In this document: positions 11,920 to 22,924 of the stretch, one piece after another | How the letters are laid out: the number at the start of each line of letters is the position of its first letter | How positions within the stretch are numbered: the stretch's first letter is position 1 | DNA from: Megascapheus bottae | Lineage: Eukaryota; Chordata; Mammalia; Rodentia; Geomyidae | Direction of reading: 5' to 3' | NCBI GenBank assembly: GCA_024803745.1 | Contig: JANJXV010000016.1 | Span: 43,902,025 to 43,966,024, forward strand | DNA length: 64,000 nucleotides | Notes under the pieces: model-generated | The model's input: the letters and a program-made list of their open reading frames with translations, nothing else | The model's database searches: none | What the model was told of the DNA's origin: nothing | Position numbers and translations under genes: made by a program

Positions 11920-12185
11920 GGGACAGCTGGGCTATTGTCCCCAGTCTTGGCAGGTGTGATGATGAATATGGATGTGCCCTTTTTGTGTCCTGTCATGTAG
12001 TCTTTTGGATAAATGCCCAAAAGTGGCATCATCATAGAGTTACTCCATGTTTAGATTTGAAAGGAACGTTCATAGTAATTTTCATATTGGTGGTACTACT
12101 TGACATTCCCACCAAAGGTTTATTAATATGCCACTTTCTTCACACCTGCTCCAGCGTTTGTTGCTGTTTATCTGTGTATAATATT
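11920..12185 (-). mobile_element. LINE-1 ORF2 3' fragment
   Basis: The plus strand reads the antisense of the ORF2 C-terminal region: TTTTGGATAAATGCCCAAAAG, GACATTCCCACCAAAGGTTT and CACACCTGCTCCAGCGTTTG. The minus-strand frame 11820-12035 includes PLLGIYPKD, an ORF2p C-terminal motif. It covers the same L1 segment as the next fragment (12270-12775), so it is a separate insertion. Confidence 0.75.
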
Positions 12186-12198
12186 ATACCTATAGAGA

Positions 12199-12268
12199 TA
12201 CACATACATGCATGCATGCATACACTCATGCATACATACGTATACACATACATGCATATACACACACT
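12199..12268. repeat. Imperfect (CATA/CATG)n repeat
   Basis: Alternating ACATACATGCATGCATGCATAC units between two antisense L1 fragments, probably grown from the tail of the fragment to the right. Confidence 0.85.
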
Positions 12269-12269
12269 G

Positions 12270-12775
12270 TGTTTTATTTGTTTTTTCATTAGCTGTTGAG
12301 TACATCATCTGCTTCCACAGCTTGCCTATTGTAAACAGAGATGCAATAACCACAGGTGTGCAGGTAACTTTTTGCATATTTATTGTACTACTTAGGATAC
12401 ATACCCAAGAAGAGTTTGGTGCATTCACATCTGGTTTTTGTTTTGTTTTGTTTTTTGTTTTTGCCAGTCCTGGGCTTGAGCTCAGGGTCTGAGCGCTATC
12501 CTTGGGATTTTTCTCAAGGCTCTGCCACTAGAGCTACAGCACCACTTCTGGCTTCTTCTATATATGTGGTACCAAGGAATCGAACCTGGGTATTCGTGCA
12601 TGTTAAGCAAGCACTCTACCACTAGGCCAAACTCTTGGCCCACATCTGTTTGTTTGTTTGTTTGTTTTTTCAGAATGTCCAGGCTGATTTCCACAGTGGT
12701 TATATTAGCTTAGTTTTCCAACAGCAGTGTACAAGGGTTTTCTTTCCCCAGATCACGGATAGTATTTATTGTTGC
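12270..12775 (-). mobile_element. LINE-1 ORF2 3' fragment interrupted by a SINE
   Basis: Antisense ORF2 end: TTGCCTATTGTAAACAGAG, AGGATACATACCCAAGAAGAG, then after the SINE ATTTCCACAGTGGTTATATT and CAGTGTACAAGGGTTTTC. The two halves join if the SINE (12434-12640) and one copy of its duplicated target are removed. Its right border meets a plus-strand L1 segment at about 12780. Confidence 0.78.
12434..12640 (-). mobile_element. Dimeric tRNA-type SINE (IDL-Geo-like)
   Basis: On the plus strand: T-rich tail (12434-12462), then antisense 3' monomer (GCCAGTCCTGGGCTTGAGC...), then antisense ID-like head (GGTACCAAGGAATCGAACC ... AGCAAGCACTCTACCACTAG) ending in CTTGGCC. Flanked by a direct repeat CACATCTG at 12426-12433 and 12641-12648, a target-site duplication. 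Inserted in the older L1 fragment, so it is younger than that. Confidence 0.9.
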
Positions 12776-12784
12776 CCATTTCCT

Positions 12785-13400
12785 TGACAAATGCTGAACA
12801 GATACAGAGACCAGTGGAATCGAATGGGAGACTTGCAAATGAAACCACCAGGCCATAAGCCATCTGAACATCCAAAAGCGTACATTGAGCAAGTGCAGTC
12901 TCTTCAACAATGGAGCTGGAAAAACTGGCTATTTCCTTTTGTTTTGTTTTGTTTTTATCAGTTGTGGGGCTTGAACTCGGACTGGATGCTATCTGTGAGC
13001 TCTTCAGCTCAAGGCTCTACCACTTAAGCCACAGTATCACTGAAACTGGTTATTTAAATGCAGAAACAAATAGCAACTACACTTCTCTCCTTAACCCTAT
13101 ACAAAATGGATGCAGCTACCAGTGGATCAAAGATCTTTCTGTAAAATCTGAAACTTTGAAACTACTGCAGGAAAACAGGGAAGATGAGGACAATTCCTTT
13201 AACTAGGGCTGTAGTTGCTAAGGAAATAAGAGCAAATGTTGAAAAATAGAAATGTATCAAATTAGTAGGTTTCTGAACATGAAAATAAACAGTTAACAGA
13301 ATCCAGACACAACCCACATGATGCCAAGAGTGGATCTTCACCACCTATGCAGTAGATAAAGAGTTACTATCCAGAAGATGCAAAGAGCTTTTGAAAAAAG
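12785..13400 (+). mobile_element. LINE-1 ORF2 fragment interrupted by a SINE monomer
   Basis: Sense ORF2 (late part): AGATACAGAGACCAGTGGAA, GCAGTCTCTTCAACAATGG, then after the insertion ATGGATCAAAGATCTTTCTG and ACTATCCAGAAGATGCAAAG. In L1 order this segment lies upstream of the antisense fragment immediately to its left. The pair could therefore be a single minus-strand L1 with an inverted 5' part and a junctional deletion of roughly 250 bp, or two independent insertions. Confidence 0.75.
12935..13042 (-). mobile_element. SINE, 3' tRNA-like monomer only
   Basis: T-rich tail followed by the antisense 3' monomer (GGGGCTTGAACTCGG ... GCTCAAGGCTCTACCACTTAAGCCACAG). Bounded by a 13-bp direct repeat with one mismatch (AAACTGGCTATTT at 12922-12934, AAACTGGTTATTT at 13043-13055). 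It lies inside the plus-strand L1 ORF2 fragment. The ID-like head is missing, so it is 5'-truncated or an independent monomer. Confidence 0.82.
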
Positions 13401-13414
13401 AAGGCTTTTCTTCA

Positions 13415-13725
13415 TTGTGATAGTGGGATTTGAAGTAGGGAAGGTGTACTTATTAGGCAGATGTTCTACCTTGGGCCATGACTCCAGCCCTCTGCTTTGT
13501 AATTTTCACACATTTTTTACTCAAGAATGTCCTTAGAGAAGTATCCTTCTATCCACAGACCTACGGCCTCCACAGGGCTGAGATTACAAGTTCACACCAC
13601 TGTGGTCTATGGTGAGATGAGATCTCATGAAAACTTTTGTCAGTAATGGCCTTGAACCATGGTTCTACCGATGTCTGCCTCCTAAAAAGTTGAGATTACA
13701 GGCCTGCACCACTCTTCCCAGAACC
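13415..13725 (-). mobile_element. Old B1-dID-type dimeric SINE
   Basis: In minus-strand order: a B1/7SL-like part (antisense GTTGAGATTACAGGCCTGCACCACT and an echo GGGCTGAGATTACAAGTTCACACCACT), then an ID-like part (antisense TTAGGCAGATGTTCTACC ... CTCCAGCCC). The double B1 block suggests two B1 units or a nested copy. Strongly diverged; no target duplication seen. Confidence 0.6.
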
Positions 13726-14079
13726 TGGGGTGCTTCTAATATATACTCCAGGTTAGCTCAAGAGCAGAGAGAGGCATCACGAGAAATAAGCTCACAAAGC
13801 CATGGGAGCAGGCAGGAGCAACCCCATCCGGCTTCTGAGGGCTCGGGCACTGTGAGGGAGAGAAAGGGTAGGCCCCTAAGCCGACCTGGAGGAGAGCTTG
13901 ACAAGATAGGAGAAGGTAGCCGCTGAACTCCCGAGGGAGTCTAATGCAGGTAACGGAATGCAGCTTCTGCATGGTTAGAAGTAAATTTTATCTGGTGTAT
14001 TTTTCAAAACCTGTCTTCAGACTAAAACTTTGAAAAATACATTTGTGAGTGTTTGCATGCCACCTTGCTGTGTTGACTT
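13726..14079. other. Single-copy spacer, nothing recognised
   Basis: The short open frames at 13627-13972 have no recognisable product. Confidence 0.4.
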
Positions 14080-14530
14080 TTACATTTATAAATGACTTCT
14101 CCTGTCCATGTATAGGAGAAACACATGTATGGGAGGACACACACAGCATTTGTCCCTCTGATTGACTTCACAGAACATAATTTTTTCCAGGTCATTCCAT
14201 TTCTTTGGAAATGATACAATGTTATTCCTTCTAGTAGATGAATAAGATTTGTATCTAAATCTATCTACCTCCTTGATCCACTGGTTCACTGAGGGTTATC
14301 TGGGCTGATTCTGTACCTTGGCTCTGGCGACAAATGCTGCAATGAACATGGTTGTGCAGGTAGCTTTACTACATCTCAGTCTGCCATCTTTGGGATAAAT
14401 GCCCCAGAGCAGAATTGCTGGATCATGGAGTAATTCTTTGCTTAGTTCCCTCGGGAACCTCCATACTGCTTTACAGAGTCTGAACAAGTTTACATTCCCA
14501 CCAACAGTGTTACTATGATTCATTTCCCCC
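14080..14530 (-). mobile_element. LINE-1 ORF2 C-terminus and 3' UTR fragment
   Basis: Antisense landmarks are TTTTCCAGGTCATTCCATTTC, ACAAATGCTGCAATGAACATG, TTTGGGATAAATGCC and TTTACATTCCCACCAACAGTG. The minus-strand frame 14296-14550 contains ORF2p C-terminal residues (DPAILLWGIYPKD). It is truncated on both sides. Confidence 0.82.
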
Positions 14531-14569
14531 CCCCATCTGTGAGAACTCAAATGGTGAATTTCCTGAGAA

Positions 14570-14845
14570 AGGAGAACTCACATTTCAGCAAAATGAACAC
14601 CAGGAAATAAGTGCTGGAAAGATGAGAGTGAGGTCAAGAGGAAGAGGGAAGGGGAGAGAATGCAGTAATGAAATTCAGTGTATATCCTCCCATATTATGA
14701 AAATCGAAGAAGAGATAGGGTTGGGACAGATGAGTGAGAACAATGGAAAGGTGGCATTGGTTAAGCAGCAGTGTAGTGAAACTGCTTTGTTCAATGGCAA
14801 CACCTTTGTACAACTACTTAAAAGTTAAAAATACATTTTTTAAGG
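14570..14845 (+). repeat. 3' end of an unassigned interspersed repeat
   Basis: The terminal part (about 14750-14840), with GGCATTGGTTAAGCAGCAGT, TTGTTCAATGGCAACACC and TTTGTACAACTACTTAAAAG then an A-rich end, is also present in inverted orientation at 61518-61624. Two copies in 64 kb with matching A-rich ends suggest the 3' end of a retroelement, possibly an older L1 subfamily. I cannot assign the family. Confidence 0.5.
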
Positions 14846-17240
14846 TGAAAAACACATTAAGGCCGTAACTAATCATTTGTGACACAACTGAATTACAAAT
14901 GTGTTTCAAAGTTCAATAAGCCCCAAAGATGAAGAGATTCAGAAAACCCTTCTCCAGTGCCAAGCCCTAAGGCAGACCCCAGTTCCTGGTGACCTCTGCT
15001 GAGTTGAGGCCTCATTTATATTACATTTTTAGACACTTGAGTGGATAACATACATTTGCATTGGTTTATGTCATCTACTTTCTGATCCACGATGGCCTGG
15101 GGATTCTATGTCTCTGAATGCAAGCAAAGCCTTTCTGTGACCTAGGCCACACTTTTCAGAGACCAAGGGCCAGAAAGCCCTCTGCACCTGCAGGTCTGTG
15201 CCCTGGGATCCCGGGCTCAGGACGGTGCTCTTGAACCCAGCCAGTGTTTGGATTGGGGAAGCATTCTCAATTCTCCTACAATGATCATCTGAAATGACTC
15301 TGAGACACTTCCCCCATGTCACGTGCGATTGGCTTCTAGTGCATTCAAGTAATTTTGGGGTTTAATCAGAAACTCCACTGACTCCCCTCAGGACAGTCAG
15401 GACAGAGAGGGAAGGCAGGGAAGGCAGAGAAGACAGGGAACACAGGGAGCACAGGGAAAATAGAGAAGAGCTACAGCTGCTCCAGGTATGGCACGTCATT
15501 CATGGTTGATTATGGAGATGGCTAAAAACTGTGTTTATAAATTAGGTTTATTGTGATATAATTAGTGGTGCTAGCAGTGCATAATATCAGCAAGGTCATT
15601 AAATATGTAAATAATAAATAACGTCGATATCAATGCCACCATGAGGCACTGTTCCAGCATGCACACTCGATCAGTCTAGGCCCACATTTCTCTGCATGGA
15701 GCCATGAACCAAGCCAGTCTCTGGGTTAGCGAACACAAAGCTGAGTGCAGAAGTTATCTGTAAACTTGCTTGATGGATGACAAGGTAAAACCTGCCAGTT
15801 GTTTTCCAGGAGCGTGGGACATGCTGCACCATGAAGCTTATTTCACTGAGCAGTTAATGTGTGCAAATTGGAAACGTTGATTTGACGTGGGTTGAGGGTT
15901 ACTTAGCTTTTCATTTAAAACAGCATCTGTTAAATTTTCCTGAACAGCTACCTGTATTCTCCTTAAATGCCTATGGAAAAGAAAAATGGTAAACAATCAA
16001 ATCCCTACAAGAACAAAGACTTACAGACAATCCTTAGACAGAATCTTAGACATCTTTTTATAATTTCTCCTGGGATGGCACTGGCTGAAAGAACACAATG
16101 AGTGAGCAGACCCAGGTGAAAGCCCTCAGATGGCCTGTGGGCTCTGCCCCGCCTGAGAGCAGGGCTCTATGGCCAGTGCTCCAGGGGGACCTGTAGTGTA
16201 GCATTAGATAAGCCATTCTTTTGTGACACATGTAAAATACATTTTCAGAAGAGAACAGGGAATTTCTGAATATGAAGAGAAAACGTATTTTTACCAGGAA
16301 AAAAATTAAATCTTAAGCTCTGTTTTGGCATTTTGTCTTTCCAAAAGCACAATAGTAGGAATATGCTTGCACAGTAGGTGGTAAAATTTAGAATTAACCC
16401 CAGCCAGAAAGTTGAATGATCACTATGGAGAAGACACTGGAGACTTATTTAAGAGAAAAATCACAGAGAGTGGGGGAAGTGAGAATTAGAGAAGTCTCCA
16501 ATGCAGCAAGACATTTAGTTATGGTCCGTGCATGAAAAGAATCTTCCAAAACCCAGCTAAGTGCACAGTGCTGGGGAGGAGAAGACGGGCCATGTGCATT
16601 CCAGGCCTCACCACACCAGTTCCTAGCCTTCTTGTGCTTACGTAAGAGCCAAGGAGCAGAGAAAGGTGAGAAAGTGTACAGACTGACCGAGGGCCAAGTG
16701 TGCAAGAGGTCCAAAGAATCTTGGGAGATAAAAGATGGAGACTGAAGAAAAAAGCTTCATGACTGCTACCATCAGTGAAGGAAAAGATCTTCGGTTGGAA
16801 ATCTAAAGCCACAGTACAGTAATTAAGACACAAGCAAGTATATTAAAACATAACGTAGGCGAAAATCTGAAGAGGAGAGGAAACACGCACACTCACACAA
16901 ACACACGCAAACACATGGGAGACGAGGAGAATGCATGGTAAGTGAAGGACAGTTTGGGGAGCTCTGACATCTTCCAGTGTCTTTCTTCTTTCTAGAGTAA
17001 AGTTTCAGTGAAAAACTGGAAGACTTGGAAGAAGACAAAGACATCATAGAAAAAGCCTCAGGAATGAAGGTCCTGACTTTCTGACGTGAACAGATGCACC
17101 GCTGTCCAGCAGAGCAAGTTGAAAACGCCATTGCACCCAAGGCAAAGTACCATGGCCTTTCAGGAGGTGGAATTGTGAAGTTTGCACACCAGCACAGAGA
17201 GTAAAATTGTAACCCACACAGTGTCAAGGGTGACAAAAAG
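14846..17240. other. Single-copy DNA, nothing recognised
   Basis: A purine-rich patch with repeated GACAGGGAACACAGGGA-like words lies at 15385-15475, and a short ACACACGCA tract at 16885-16912. The open frames between 16445 and 17236 (minus strand) lack any domain. The AT-rich stretch 15530-16080 has an even, non-repetitive composition. Confidence 0.4.
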
Positions 17241-17462
17241 GCCAGGCGCAGTGGCTCACGCCTGTCACCCTAGCTACTCTGTAGGCTGAGATCTGAGGAT
17301 TGCGATTCAAAGCCAGCCTAGGCACTAAAGACACTTATCTCCACTCAGTCACTAGGAAATTGGGAAGTGGGCTGTGGCTCAGGGGTAGAGTGGTAGCCTT
17401 GAGCTGTAGAGCTCAGGGACAGCGTTCAGGTCCAGAGTGTAAGTCCCATAACGGAAATAAAA
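17241..17462 (+). mobile_element. Dimeric SINE: B1-like head joined to the tRNA-like 3' monomer
   Basis: The head is clearly 7SL/B1-like (GGCGCAGTGGCTCACGCCTG, then TAGGCTGAGATCTGAGGATTG, and ATTCAAAGCCAGCC). The 3' monomer (GGCTGTGGCTCAGGGGTAGAG ... CTCAGGGACAGCGTTCAGG ... GTGTAAGTCCC) is the same as in the ID-headed SINEs of this window. A 12-bp direct repeat with two mismatches flanks it (AGGGTGACAAAA at 17227-17238, AGAGTGACCAAA at 17463-17474). It is the best-preserved B1-headed copy. Confidence 0.9.
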
Positions 17463-17699
17463 AGAGTGACCAAAGCACTGGGCATTTCCACACTGTCGTG
17501 GGGACTAAAATCAAAAGCACTGTGTTCCTACTTTCCTGGGAAATTTACTTCCATCCCTAAATTCAGTGCTCAGAACATCCTGGTAAAGTGGGAGGTGATA
17601 GGAATAAGACTATCTTAAACTGCCAGTATCTCACAATATATCACAATGAGCTGGAGACACATTAGCTATTTCCATAAAGTAATACTATTTCAGAATGTG

Positions 17700-18015
17700 A
17701 GCATTCACCAGACCTGGTTGCTGTGAACTTAGCTATTAAGGAGTCTGAGATAAGGAGGATATGATCAGAGGGTAGCTTAGACAAAAACGTTCATGAGATC
17801 TCCGTCTCAGTGAGGAAAATACAGGGTATGGGAACACACCTCTGTCATTAGACAGAAACCATGATGTTCTAATTGGGCCCAGGAATGAATGAAAATCCCA
17901 TTCAAAACAAAGAAATCACCAACGTCTGGGGACACCGCTTAGATGGTGGGACACCGTTTAGATGGTACAACACCTGCCTAGCAAGTGCAAGGCCCAACTT
18001 TAAACATCAGTGTCT
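17700..18015 (+). mobile_element. Old B1-dID-type SINE
   Basis: A diverged B1-like part (TGGTTGCTGTGAACTTAGCTATTAAGGAGTCTGAGA, ATCTCCGTCTCAGTGAGGAAAA) is followed by an ID-like part (GATGGTACAACACCTGCCTAGCAAGTGCAAGGCCC). GGGACACCG(C/T)TTAGATGGT is duplicated locally near 17928-17965. Confidence 0.6.
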
Positions 18016-18424
18016 CTAAAAAACTATGAACATTGTAATTTTTAAATGTGAAATAAAATAATTAAATGCTCTAAGATAAAAGGCTGTATCAGGAAAGTGC
18101 TTTAAGCCATCAAAAACCAAATAACTTTGTATTTTATAGCCTAGGTAAATGGGATGTGTACTCAAATTCCCTTTTAAATATATTATGTATTTATAGCTAA
18201 ATCAGTTGAAAATAAGAATAAATAGAAATGGTTCAGTAATTATCTCAAAGTAGATTCGCCATTTCTATTTTAAGCTTTTTAAACTAAAACTAAATAAGAT
18301 GATTTTTGAGAATCAATTTAATAAAGCAGGGTTTATTTAAAACATAACCTGAAACTCAATTTTAAAAAATTAAACAGATAAATTAAAAATTCCAAGGCTC
18401 ATGCTGATAAGTTTATTGGAGCTT
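18016..18424. other. AT-rich single-copy DNA, nothing recognised
   Basis: Runs of A- and T-rich sequence without repeat landmarks or coding signal. Confidence 0.4.
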
Positions 18425-18500
18425 TTGCAACTTGGTAGAGACTGTGGCACATGCCTTTAATTCCTTAAGTCTGGGTTTGAAGTGAGTTTCGTGATCAGCC
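18425..18500 (+). mobile_element. Possible B1-like SINE fragment
   Basis: ACTGTGGCACATGCCTTTAATTCC followed by GTTTGAAGTGAG resembles the first half of a B1/7SL-derived SINE. It is short and diverged. Confidence 0.4.
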
Positions 18501-18539
18501 CTCAGAATGGTCCAAGAAAGATGGTACAGGATGGTTCCA

Positions 18540-18790
18540 CATTAACACCGAAGGGTGCAGAAGAGTGCAGGAGGATGCAGGATGGTTGAGAGCGGTAGAG
18601 GGAGGTACAGCAGGGGACGAAGGGAAAGGAGGGGCGGAATATGATGAGAGGGGACAAGATAGCACAAGAGGGCGCAGGAGAGGGCAGGAAGGTTCAGAAG
18701 AGTGCAGGAAGGTACAGGGGGAACCCGAGGGCAGCAAGTGGTACTGGCTGGTACAGGAGCAAGAGGAAGGGCACAGGAAGCCGGCGTGTG
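18540..18790. repeat. Decayed purine-rich minisatellite, unit near 10 bp
   Basis: Repeated words GTGCAGAAGA, GTGCAGGAGG, ATGCAGGATG, GTACAGCAGG, GTGCAGGAAG and GTACAGGGGG recur with about 10-bp spacing. The overlapping open frames on both strands come from this strand asymmetry. Confidence 0.55.
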
Positions 18791-18851
18791 GGAGAGAACA
18801 TTGTGGTTGTCAATCTCTTTGGATCTTGATTTTCCACGTGAAGTCAATTTT

Positions 18852-18911
18852 CTTTTCTTTTCTCTTTCTTTCTTCCTTCCTTCCTTCCTTCCTTCCTTCC
18901 TTCCTTCCTTC

Positions 18912-18985
<74 letters not shown>

Positions 18986-18998
18986 CTCTTTCTTTTTT
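18852..18998 (-). repeat. (CTTC)n-(CTTT)n microsatellite grown from a SINE tail
   Basis: About 10 CTTC units then about 20 CTTT units, directly joined to the 3' end of the minus-strand SINE at 18999-19176 and inside its target-site duplication. On the SINE's own strand the tail reads (GAAA)n then (GAAG)n. Confidence 0.95.
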
Positions 18999-19176
18999 GC
19001 CAGTCCCGGGCTTGGGCTCAGGGCCTGAGCACTGTCCTTAGATTTTCTCAAGGCTGGAGCTCTACCATTTGAACCACAGCACAACTTCTGGCTTTTTCTA
19101 TGTTGGTGGTACTGAGGAATCGAACCATGCTAAGTATGGTAGGCAAGCACTGTGCCACTAGGCCAAACTCTGGCCT
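18999..19176 (-). mobile_element. Young dimeric tRNA-type SINE (IDL-Geo-like)
   Basis: The antisense 3' monomer (GCCAGTCCCGGGCTTGGGC ... CTCTACCATTTGAACCACAG) is followed by the antisense ID-like head (GGTACTGAGGAATCGAACC ... GGCAAGCACTGTGCCACTAGG). The whole insertion, including the tetranucleotide tail, is bounded by a perfect 14-bp direct repeat GTGAAGTCAATTTT (18838-18851 and 19177-19190). A perfect duplication points to a recent event. Confidence 0.93.
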
Positions 19177-19190
19177 GTGAAGTCAATTTT

Positions 19191-22100
19191 ATAGGACCTG
19201 GATAGAAAGTTCTACTGTGCCTGGGGCAGGGCAGATTGGACCTCACAAATCCTCCTGCGTTTTGCCTAGCAAAAATGAAGATTCAAGAGTTGATCATTCT
19301 GCTTTCTCCAGAGCATCTGAGGCATGCCGAACTGAGGGGGTAAGCTTCGGAGGCCAGGCTTTCTTGGGCCTCACCTTTGGATGTGTTTGTGTGGCTTCTG
19401 GACATAGTCCGTCTAAATGGCTCAAAGAGAAGGTAGCACAGCCAACCATCCGGGAAATGTTTCATGCAACGACACAGTGATGACTTCATATGTGATTAAA
19501 ATAGCATCTGAAAGTAGTGACAAAGGAAGAGAATTCAATAGCTGGGAATGTAACAGCGTGTTAGAATCATGTGCTTTTACCCAGGGGGAAATTAGAAGAT
19601 TTGTGCTTAAGTATAATTACAATTTCTTTTTACCTTATTTTGGGCATAATGGACTGATAACTATTAAGCCTATGTAGCAAGATACAGCTGAAAGAATAAT
19701 CAGGAAGAATTTTAACCCAAAGGGTTCAAGGAGGAGATGTGGTGATGTTTCTCATTTGGCCTCAGAGAAGGTATGGTCAACTCTTGGGGAAAACCTTTGA
19801 TTTTCTTTCCTTTCTGCCATAAATCACCAGCCTTTTCTGTTCTGGGGAGAATGTAAAACTCCAGCATGGCACCTGCAGACCTCTTTCCAATGGGGAATGT
19901 CAGAGAATCATCCTTCACAGGGTCAGAGGTCAACAATACGGGATCCTTTGGACACACTGTGGGGCATGTTAATATTGAAGCTGCTTGGAAATCTTATTTT
20001 AAAATGAGAACTCATTTTTGAATTCATGCTTAATCCACTTATCTCACATCTTGATACCACCCAACACCACACTGGTAGAACATACCACTCTGGCTGTGGA
20101 AGGAGGCTGGGCATGTAAGATTTGTATGCTTATATTTGTAAGTGAAAATAAATGTATTTGTGGGCTTTTAGTTGCAAATGAAAGTAGATGGCTACTGGTT
20201 CTCCAGGAGCAAGTAAAATCAGGAGCTCTTGTAGCGCTGTTTAATGACAGGCTGTGCTTGCGTCCTTTCAACTGCGAGATCAGCGGTGAGAGACGCAAGC
20301 AGGATGCTGTCCAAAGTGGGAAGATCGGGTGAAGGGCTGAGGAGTTCTGACTCAAGGAGGTACGAGTGCTTCTGAATAGAAAATCACAGAACATGCTAAC
20401 CAGGATAATAGCATTCAAATTAGGAATTGTAAAGAACCTTCCGAGTGCCCATGCATTATTAGAACAAAGAATGAAAGGGGAAAAATAATGTTTATCTCAT
20501 GATACCTGGTGTAGGGGTTCTTTCCCTTCATTTTAATATGTCTGTGCATACTTTTATAAAGTAACATACAACTCTAACACAATCAAAATGGTCATTCAGA
20601 TCCTAATAAGCGGATTGGCTCCTGAAGGATCTAACTCCATGGTTGTGGGAAAGGGGTGGAGTAGGCTGAAAGCCTCCACTCCACACACTGACTGACTCAG
20701 ATCCCCTAGGATGGGCCTGGTCCCTGCCACTGGGTTTCTGAAAGCCGTGGCTAGAGCTGCCCCAGCCCATGCTTCTCAGGATGGATTGTAACGGAGTGTT
20801 TTCCAGCCTCCCCTCCACACACTGTTCCCACTGCTGTCCACTTCATTATGAAGGAAAGCACGATTACCTGCAACTCTGTGGACCAGCGGTGACTCAGTTT
20901 TCCTCCTCTCTCTCCCCGTCTCGTTCTGCCCTGGGCCTGTCCAGGGCTGTGTGCGCTGTTCTCAAGTATTTTACCAGATGACTTCCTAGGGCTCAGCCAC
21001 AGCCCAGCTGAGGGAGTAGGAAAAGCAGGGTTGCCAGTGCCTGCTCCATCGGCAGCAACTCCACACATTTGGTCTGGCCTTCCTTGAGGCAAACGGAAAG
21101 TCGTTCCCCAAAGATGGCCTCCATGTGAGGCCACTGACCCTTGAAGGACCCCCTGTGTCCTTCTGTGTCCTTCTTAGTCCCAGAGTGAATTATCCAAAGG
21201 CATCAAATGAAGACAGGCGCATCTTGACTCTCGACATGCATCATTCTTGACAAGTTTGGGATACAAACGTGTCTACTCTCAGCTCTGTGTCCCCAGGTGG
21301 GACACGTGTGCAGATAAGTGTAAACCAAACATTTCTGGAACCTGGACCAGCTGTGTGAGCCAGCACCATGGTCACAGCTCAAGGGTCCTCATCAGTCGGG
21401 CAATGTAATTAAACGCCATGCTTCCTTTCCAGGCATCGGTTAGAGCACATTTTGATTCTTCTTCTGAGGCCCAGACACCAGGCTAATTGTCAGAGACACA
21501 AAAGTGGGATGAAATGATAGAGTCTGCCCTCTAAAGCATTGATTATCTAGTTTCCAGACTACACAGGGCATGCAGCAGGAAACGCCAAGAGCAAGGAGAA
21601 TGGGGACAAGGGCCTTAGAATGCAGTGACAGGAAAATTCCTTTCCAGTGCAGCCCCAGTAGGCAGGAAAGACTGGCTGTCCAGTGTCATTCTACACAGGG
21701 ATAAATGGCTGCAGACTTCACAGTCCTGTCACCCTTGTATCTTATACAGTGAGCAGCCACCAGCCATCAGTGAGTCACCGCTGCCCTCTGAAAGGGCAGA
21801 CAGGCATGGAATCTGATGGAGAAATAATTCCACTGAAAATTGTTTTTTAATTCCATCTATGTGTGAATTTCACAATATAGCCATGTTAGCTGAGAGGAGG
21901 TCAAACCTTCCAGCTCCCTATTTTCTGTGAATCTTGTGCATGTAGTTCTCACGGTACTTCAGAATTGCCTACATTTGTTAGAAGTGTTAAGCAAGCGGTG
22001 TAAGGAGAGAGATTAGGATTAGAACTAGCCATCGTCTGGATCAGGTTGCCAGACGGCTGGTACTTGAGCATCGTGAGGTTGCACCCTGCTGTCCTCAGCG

Positions 22101-22924
22101 CTGGGTGCGAGGCCACGCCTGCTCCTCATCCGTGACCGTGGGATGCTCCTCCTGTGTCTGTGGGTGTTCACTGCTGAGATTTCACTAGAACTCTGGGTAG
22201 TGAGCTCTCTCAAGAGGTAGGAACCATACTCAGGACCTCAGCTCAGGGTGCAGACACTGGGGTCCTGTACCTCTCAGCAAGCCGGGGCTCCATCCCAGGC
22301 CTGGCCCACCCTCCCACATCAGGATCCTGGCTGCAGGCTGCGTGGTCTCGTGGCTCCTTCGAGCATCTCACTCAGAAGCATGTCATCGCTGTCACTCACC
22401 GGGAGACGACACTGACCACGGCGTAGTTGTTTGAACCGCGTGAAGAGGTCACCAGTGAGAGAACTGTGGTTTTCTGACTCAAGGTCTGAGACTCCCTGTT
22501 CCAGATGATTCCTTAGGTGATGGTACCTGACGGATGTATTCCCACCCTCCTGGCATTAGCCACTTCGTAATGTCATGGCAAATGCAGAAATGACACGGGA
22601 GAGTTCCTCCCGAGAGTACCCTCTGCCAGCCTTCATTGGCCTGATAGCTGATAGTCCAGGTTGTCCCAGAGACTCCATCCCGATCGACACGAATGGCCGC
22701 TCTCCTCTCTGCTTCACGAAGTCCATAGATCAGAGCGTTTCACTACAGCAAACACTTGGCTCTTATTAATGTCATTATCTGCTGCTTGCTAAAGTAGCAA
22801 GCCCTCCACCCTCCCGGCCCCTCAGAAACAGCAGGGTGCTTCATGGGTAGAAGGGCGCCCATTAGAGTCACTGCATCTCAAGAGCAATAGAGACGTGAAG
22901 GTCTCCGCTGTTAACACAGAAGTG
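19191..22924. other. Single-copy DNA, nothing recognised
   Basis: 3.7 kb without simple repeats or recognised transposons. The short open frames scattered on both strands (for example 20044-20418 minus, 20751-21134 minus) have no domain. A weak ID-like antisense look near 22220-22310 was not convincing. Confidence 0.4.

Noticed and set aside
22220..22310. Possible antisense ID-like SINE
   Set aside because: Only scattered words (CTCAGGACCTCAG, CAGCAAGCC) match; no tail, no target duplication, and no consistent alignment.
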